From Trichomonas vaginalis G3 (Eukaryota > Parabasalia > Trichomonadida > Trichomonadidae), in contig NC_067206.1 of NCBI RefSeq assembly GCF_026262505.1, positions 37,029,896-37,093,895 of the forward strand: DNA of 64,000 nt, written 5' to 3'. This document shows, piece after piece, positions 59,751-64,000 of this stretch. The notes under the pieces are model-generated. The model was not told the DNA's origin. It worked only from the letters and a program-made list of their open reading frames with translations, and searched no databases. Position 1 is the stretch's first letter. Each line of letters begins with the position of its first letter. A program made the position numbers and the translations under genes.

Positions 59751-61293
59751 ATGGATAACACAGATTTAAAAATTTTAATTGTGATTTAGTTTAATCAAAA
59801 TTTTCTTATTATTATGATTTAAAAGCATATCTCCAAAAATATATAAAATATAACGGGTGATGATATGGAATATTATTATCCATATTATAAAAATGAAATT
59901 TTGAAATATCATAATAAAATAATTTCTGAAATTAAAGACAAAATTAAAAATAATGAATATTCAAAGGGAAAAACTAAATCACAACTTAAACAGTTGAAAG
60001 ATTTCAAAAATAAAGTATTAACAGAAGAAGATATTGATGAATTATATAAATTATATAATCCTGAGCCGCAAAAACCAAAGGAACAAAAAAAAAAAGGTGC
60101 AAAACGCCCAGGTCTTCAGACCATAAATGATGCACAAGCTTTAATTTATGATTCATTAGTTAAACCATATTCAGCCCGACTTTTAAATGAAGATCAACTT
60201 TTGGAATTCATCCTTCAACATAAACTCGAAGCAGGAAAGTATATCAAACCTTTATATACAGCATATTTAAAACAAATGAATAGAATACATCCAGAATTAA
60301 TGAAGAGGGAATGATTCCAAAACTTCATCATCCAAAATCAAAGCAGATAAAATTAAACCACTTGCAACACCAAAACCTCCAACGACAGTACCTGCAACAC
60401 CAAAACCGCCTCCTCCTTCAGTTAATCCTTCATCATTCACTTTATTATATCCATTTCAAACATTAAAGAAACAAAAAGATTTTAAAAAGGGTTTCAAGAT
60501 ATTAAATAAACCAACTGACCCGAAAATTCAACCGTTAAAGGAAAAATTTAGTCGCCCTTCATTTGCTCCATATCCATATTCATACGAAATCGATCATCTG
60601 GAATATTCAAAAGGAAACGTTACTTATTTATTTGCCATTAACATTAACACTAGATATTTATATTGCATTCCAGTGAAAGGGAAAACAGAACAGGAAACAA
60701 GAAGAGCTATTCAATACTTACTAGATCATGAAAGAGTAGATAATATCAGGGGTGATGGTGATAAAGGATTTCAGGCAGCTATGACTCATTATTTCCCACA
60801 AATTAATTTTTACTTTTCATCCTCTCCATATACGTTTCATAATAAAATAGTTGATGCAGTAATGAGAACTCTTAGAGATGCGTTAGGGGTTAACGGTCAG
60901 ATATACTGGGATGGAAATCATGACTCCATCATACAGCAGTTAGTATATTATTATAATAATACATGGCATAGAACTATAAACATGAAACCAGTGGAAATGA
61001 AAAATGATATTTCAAAAGAATGGGAATATATTAGAAAGCAAATGGAAAGGTTGAATGATGTTAAACGTGAACAAATTAATTCGGGGCTCATGAATTTTAA
61101 ACAAGGGGATAAAGTTTTGATTCATCTCGATTATGGAAAAACTGAGAAATCAATGACAAAAAGAAGACGAAGATTTGACACAATAGCTGAATTTGTTAGA
61201 TATATTAACGGCAATGCATTAGTTGAGGTTAACAATAAATTAATAGAAATTCCGATTTATTTTATTACTCCATTATATTTAAATAATATTTAA
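59751..61293 (+). pseudogene. Integrase of Polinton 2 (retrovirus-type DDE superfamily), broken
   Basis: Homologue of the Polinton 1 integrase: helical N-terminus, lysine-rich linker with mini-hairpin (about 60085-60112), proline-rich tract (PKPPPPS type), catalytic core with EIDHLEYSKGNVTYLF, NIRGDGDKGFQAAM and PYTFHNKIVDAVMR. The C-terminal part here runs on with KRRRRFDTIAEFVRYINGN and IEIPIYFITPLYL, a small beta domain that may bind DNA like the C-terminal domain of retroviral integrases. The gene is broken at a few points in its N-terminal half. Confidence 0.8.
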
Positions 61294-61312
61294 TTTTTTT
61301 ATTTCGTAAGAA

Positions 61313-61585
61313 ATGAGTGACAACAAAGCAGTCAAGAGTCCAGACGATGAATATAAAAAGAAACTAAACAGAATTAAATCAAAAATATGCTATTACAAAA
61401 AGAAGCCGCAATGCGGTGGGGTTGAAAACGATAAAGAGAGGAAAGAAATAATCGAAAAATTAAAAACTTACCGTTCAATCCTTAAACTGAGTGAAGCAAA
61501 AATAAAAGAATTTAATAGAATAAATAAATTGATTGGAAGAGATGAATTTAATAAAGATGAATTTTTAAACTCTATCCAAATTTAA
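61313..61585 (+). CDS. Conserved 90-aa charged protein (Polinton 2 copy)
   Basis: Nearly identical to the 15126-15398 product and of equal length, with a GC-rich mini-hairpin (around 61405-61417) in the same codons. Conservation in two elements supports a functional gene. Helical, lysine-rich; function unknown. Confidence 0.6.
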   Translation: MSDNKAVKSPDDEYKKKLNRIKSKICYYKKKPQCGGVENDKERKEIIEKLKTYRSILKLSEAKIKEFNRINKLIGRDEFNKDEFLNSIQI

Positions 61586-61746
61586 TTTTTATTCCTCTTC
61601 GACAACATCTCTCTTTCCATCATTACTGCATAACCACATTTTCTCAATTTTAGTGGTTTGTTATTTTTAACATGTTCTTGCATCATTTTTATCATTTCCT
61701 CCCTTGTTATGATTCGTGGTAAATTTTGAGCTTGTGGGGTATTCAT
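61582..61746 (-). CDS. Conserved 54-aa protein (Polinton 2 copy)
   Basis: Same length and sequence type as the 14965-15129 product (starts MNTPQAQNLPRIITREEMIK), also convergent with and overlapping the 90-aa gene by four bases. The TTTTATTTTTATCATAA leader before the ATG is conserved between elements. Confidence 0.55.
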   Translation of the reverse strand: MNTPQAQNLPRIITREEMIKMMQEHVKNNKPLKLRKCGYAVMMEREMLSKRNKN

Positions 61747-61774
61747 TTATGATAAAAATAAAATTTTGTTATTG

Positions 61775-63300
61775 TTAATGGTTTCGTTAATGGTTTCAGG
61801 TCATTCATTTATTAATTATTTTTGAAGAACTGAAGGTGTCACTCGGTCACTCGGTGTCACTCGGTTAATTAACTTCTCTGAAAAATGGTGACAACATGAC
61901 ATTTTGACAACAACATAGGTTCTTCGTTAATGTTTTCGTTAATGTTTTCGTTAATGTTTTCGTTAATGTTTTCAGGAAGGCACTTATGAAGTATTTTTGA
62001 AGAACTGAAGGTGTCACTCGGTCACTCGGTGTCACTCGGTTAATTAACTTCTCTGAAAAATGGTGACAACATGACATTTTGACAACAACATAGGTTCTTC
62101 GTTAATGTTTTCGTTAATGTTTTCGTTAATGTTTTCGTTAATGTTTTCAGGAAGGCACTTATGAAGTATTTTTGAAGAACTGAAGGTGTCACTCGGTTAA
62201 TTAACTTCTCTGAAAAATGGTGACAACATGACATTTTGACAACAACATAGGTTCTTCGTTAATGTTTCGTTAATGTTTTCGTTAATGTTTTCGTTAATGT
62301 TTTCAGGAAGGCACTTATGAAGTATTTTTGAAGAACTGAAGGTGTCACTCGGTCACTCGGTGTCACTCGGTTAATTAACTTCTCTGAAAAATGGTGACAA
62401 CATGACATTTTGACAACAACATAGGTTCTTCGTTAATGTTTTCGTTAATGTTTTCGTTAATGTTTTCGTTAATGTTTTCAGGAAGGCACTTATGAAGTAT
62501 TTTTGAAGAACTGAAGGTGTCACTCGGTCACTCGGTGTCACTCGGTTAATTAACTTCTCTGAAAAATGGTGACAACATGACATTTTGACAACAACATAGG
62601 TTCTTCGTTAATGTTTTCGTTAATGTTTTCGTTAATGTTTTCGTTAATGTTTTCAGGAAGGCACTTATGAAGTATTTTTGAAGAACTGAAGGTGTCACTC
62701 GGTCACTCGGTGTCACTCGGTTAATTAACTTCTCTGAAAAATGGTGACAACATGACATTTTGACAACAACATAGGTTCTTCGTTAATGTTTTCGTTAATG
62801 TTTTCGTTAATGTTTTCGTTAATGTTTTCAGGAAGGCACTTATGAAGTATTTTTGAAGAACTGAAGGTGTCACTCGGTCACTCGGTGTCACTCGGTTAAT
62901 TAACTTCTCTGAAAAATGGTGACAACATGACATTTTGACAACAACATAGGTTCTTCGTTAATGTTTTCGTTAATGTTTTCGTTAATGTTTTCGTTAATGT
63001 TTTCAGGAAGGCACTTATGAAGTATTTTTGAAGAACTGAAGGTGTCACTCGGTCACTCGGTGTCACTCGGTTAATTAACTTCTCTGAAAAATGGTGACAA
63101 CATGACATTTTGACAACAACATAGGTTCTTCGTTAATGTTTTCGTTAATGTTTTCGTTAATGTTTTCGTTAATGTTTTCAGGAAGGCACTTATGAAGTAT
63201 TTTTTGAAGAACTGAAGGTGTCACTCGGTCACTCGGTGTCACTCGGTTAATTAACTTCTCTGAAAAATGGTGACAACATGACATTTTGACAACAACATAG
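61775..63300. repeat. 175-bp tandem repeat array
   Basis: Eight to nine head-to-tail units of about 175 bp, almost identical; one unit (around 62175-62330) is shorter. Each unit has nested parts: TCACTCGG repeated three times, GTTAATTAACTTCTCTG, TGGTGACAACATGACATTTT, and four copies of the 12-mer GTTAATGTTTTC. The first unit is diverged. The same parts occur once, unamplified, at 14760-14885 in Polinton 1. No protein is supported. Confidence 0.92.
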
Positions 63301-63334
63301 TGGGATTAATGCAAAAATAAAGTCAAATCATACT

Positions 63335-64000
63335 TTATAAAGCTTCATTTACAGGTATTTCATCATCAGTAAATGAATCCTCATCATCGTTTGGTTCAAC
63401 CTGTTTATATAATCCTTTCATTTCTTCTTTCAAAACATAATACCATGTCTGTTTACCATCTATTCTTCTCTGTTTCTTATCACATTTATCCTTAATACTC
63501 ATTTGGAAATTCTTGTCTTTCATGTCTGATGGTTTGCAGAATAAAGCATTTTTACATATCATACCTACACACAATTCATCATAATGTGTATTTATCCATA
63601 CATCTAAAGGATTTGATGATAATTCAAGTAAATCTTGTTTGGCTTCAGTCATCGGTATGATTCGTACATTAAATGATGAAAGGTCATATTGCATAAAATA
63701 CGTCAGTAAATTATCATAAAATTCCTTAGTGCATGAATTCATCAAATCCTTGAAGTAATCAAATTGACCCTTAAATTTACCATTAACTCTTAAAACTACA
63801 TATCTTCTGTCTCCAACTTCAATTTTGACAGGGTAGACGTTATTAGTTACGAAAATGAAATTGGCAACATTCTGAGCAGTTCTTCTGGGTTGATTCTTTT
63901 CATTAATTCTAATCTCATTATCCGTAATAATTGATTTCAAAGCGTTGAAGTTTGCAAGTCTGTCTTCACCTACATTCTTGAGTTCATTAAGTACAAGAAA
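63335..64000 (-). CDS. SF3 (D5/DUF5906-type) helicase of Polinton 2, 5' part outside window
   Basis: An open frame from the window edge to the stop at 63335. It begins with FLVLNELKNVGEDRLANFNA, a Walker B-like strand with acidic residue, then KSIITDNEIRINEKNQPRR and NFIFVTNNVYPVKIEVGDRR. The FIFVTNN sensor asparagines and the EVGDRRYVV arginine finger are hallmarks of superfamily 3 helicases of the poxvirus D5 type, which unwind DNA at viral replication forks. A C-terminal domain and an acidic tail (EPNDDEDSFTDDEIPVNEAL) follow. The Walker A part lies outside the window. It sits where Polinton 1 has its fibre cassette. It could add a replication function to this element. Confidence 0.75.
   Translation of the reverse strand, partial: FLVLNELKNVGEDRLANFNALKSIITDNEIRINEKNQPRRTAQNVANFIFVTNNVYPVKIEVGDRRYVVLRVNGKFKGQFDYFKDLMNSCTKEFYDNLLTYFMQYDLSSFNVRIIPMTEAKQDLLELSSNPLDVWINTHYDELCVGMICKNALFCKPSDMKDKNFQMSIKDKCDKKQRRIDGKQTWYYVLKEEMKGLYKQVEPNDDEDSFTDDEIPVNEAL

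Larger units (their letters stand above)
54590..64000. mobile_element. Polinton (Maverick) 2, left 9.4 kb, continues beyond window
   Basis: Same family as Polinton 1, in the opposite orientation. It begins AGTAGTATATGTGGACGGG, followed by the acidic protein, polymerase B, integrase, the 90-aa and 54-aa proteins, a 175-bp tandem repeat array and an SF3 helicase gene. The proteins are nearly identical to those of Polinton 1, but the terminal region is shorter and more diverged and lacks the two-repeat protein gene. It is a fossil with about half a dozen or more breaks in polymerase and integrase, while the acidic protein and the visible helicase part look whole. The terminal divergence suggests a distinct subfamily. 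Confidence 0.9.

Noticed and set aside
61865-63284. Seven overlapping minus-strand frames of about 70 codons in the tandem array
   Set aside because: They are the same repeat unit read repeatedly; 175 is not a multiple of three and the frames overlap each other. Low-complexity LTKTLTK comes from the 12-mer repeat.
61775-63300. CRISPR-like array
   Set aside because: The units are contiguous, 175 bp long and have no unique spacers; the setting is a eukaryotic transposon.
1-64000. Tritrichomonas foetus as source
   Set aside because: Not excluded, but the ankyrin/DUF3447 wording, initiator use and Polinton content fit T. vaginalis best from memory.
1-64000. tRNA or rRNA genes
   Set aside because: No cloverleaf with A and B boxes and no conserved rRNA stretch was recognised by eye.

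Overview
The window looks like nuclear DNA of a parabasalid protist, most likely Trichomonas vaginalis. It is AT-rich and the genes have no visible introns. Several genes carry the trichomonad initiator (TCA-pyrimidine-A/T) 6-15 bases before the ATG. There are DUF3447/ankyrin family genes with the typical SHGANINEKD repeat, and two Polinton (Maverick) elements, a group known to be abundant in that genome. The species call rests on recognition, not on a search.

Layout. 1-5040: N-myristoyltransferase (runs off the left edge), a coiled-coil protein and a glycosyltransferase-like membrane protein. 5047-22609: a complete Polinton with 0.89-kb terminal inverted repeats and a 6-bp target duplication (AACTTG). 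Its left arm holds virion-type genes on +: two small amphipathic proteins (one on -), major capsid candidate, packaging ATPase, fibre shaft and phage-collar-like tip. Its right arm holds replication genes on -: integrase, protein-primed DNA polymerase B and an acidic protein. 22889-27564: a DUF3447/ankyrin pseudogene split by a 1.63-kb hAT-like non-autonomous transposon with a perfect 8-bp target duplication. 27815-28086: a small inverted-repeat (MITE-like) element. 28183-41650: a very large AAA/VWA locus on -, with three AAA_5-type modules and three VWA-like domains, interrupted by several lesions and cut off at its 5' end. 42744-44159: a kinase remnant and a second ankyrin pseudogene. 44840-54427: an ordinary housekeeping block with Rab GTPase, an INTS9-like beta-CASP protein, an RWD protein, Sem1/DSS1, coiled-coil proteins, a small membrane protein and the tRNA methyltransferase TRM1. 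54590-64000: the first 9.4 kb of a second, closely related Polinton in the opposite orientation, which leaves the window at the right edge.

How it fits together. The two Polintons share the acidic protein, polymerase, integrase, a 90-aa protein and a 54-aa protein in the same order. They differ at the junction of the two arms. The first carries a phage-like fibre cassette there. The second carries an array of 175-bp repeats followed by an SF3 (D5-type) helicase gene. GC-rich mini-hairpins with a shared tail are scattered in the Polintons, and some are present in one copy and absent from the other. Both Polintons are broken in several genes, though the capsid, fibre and much of the integrase reading frames look whole.
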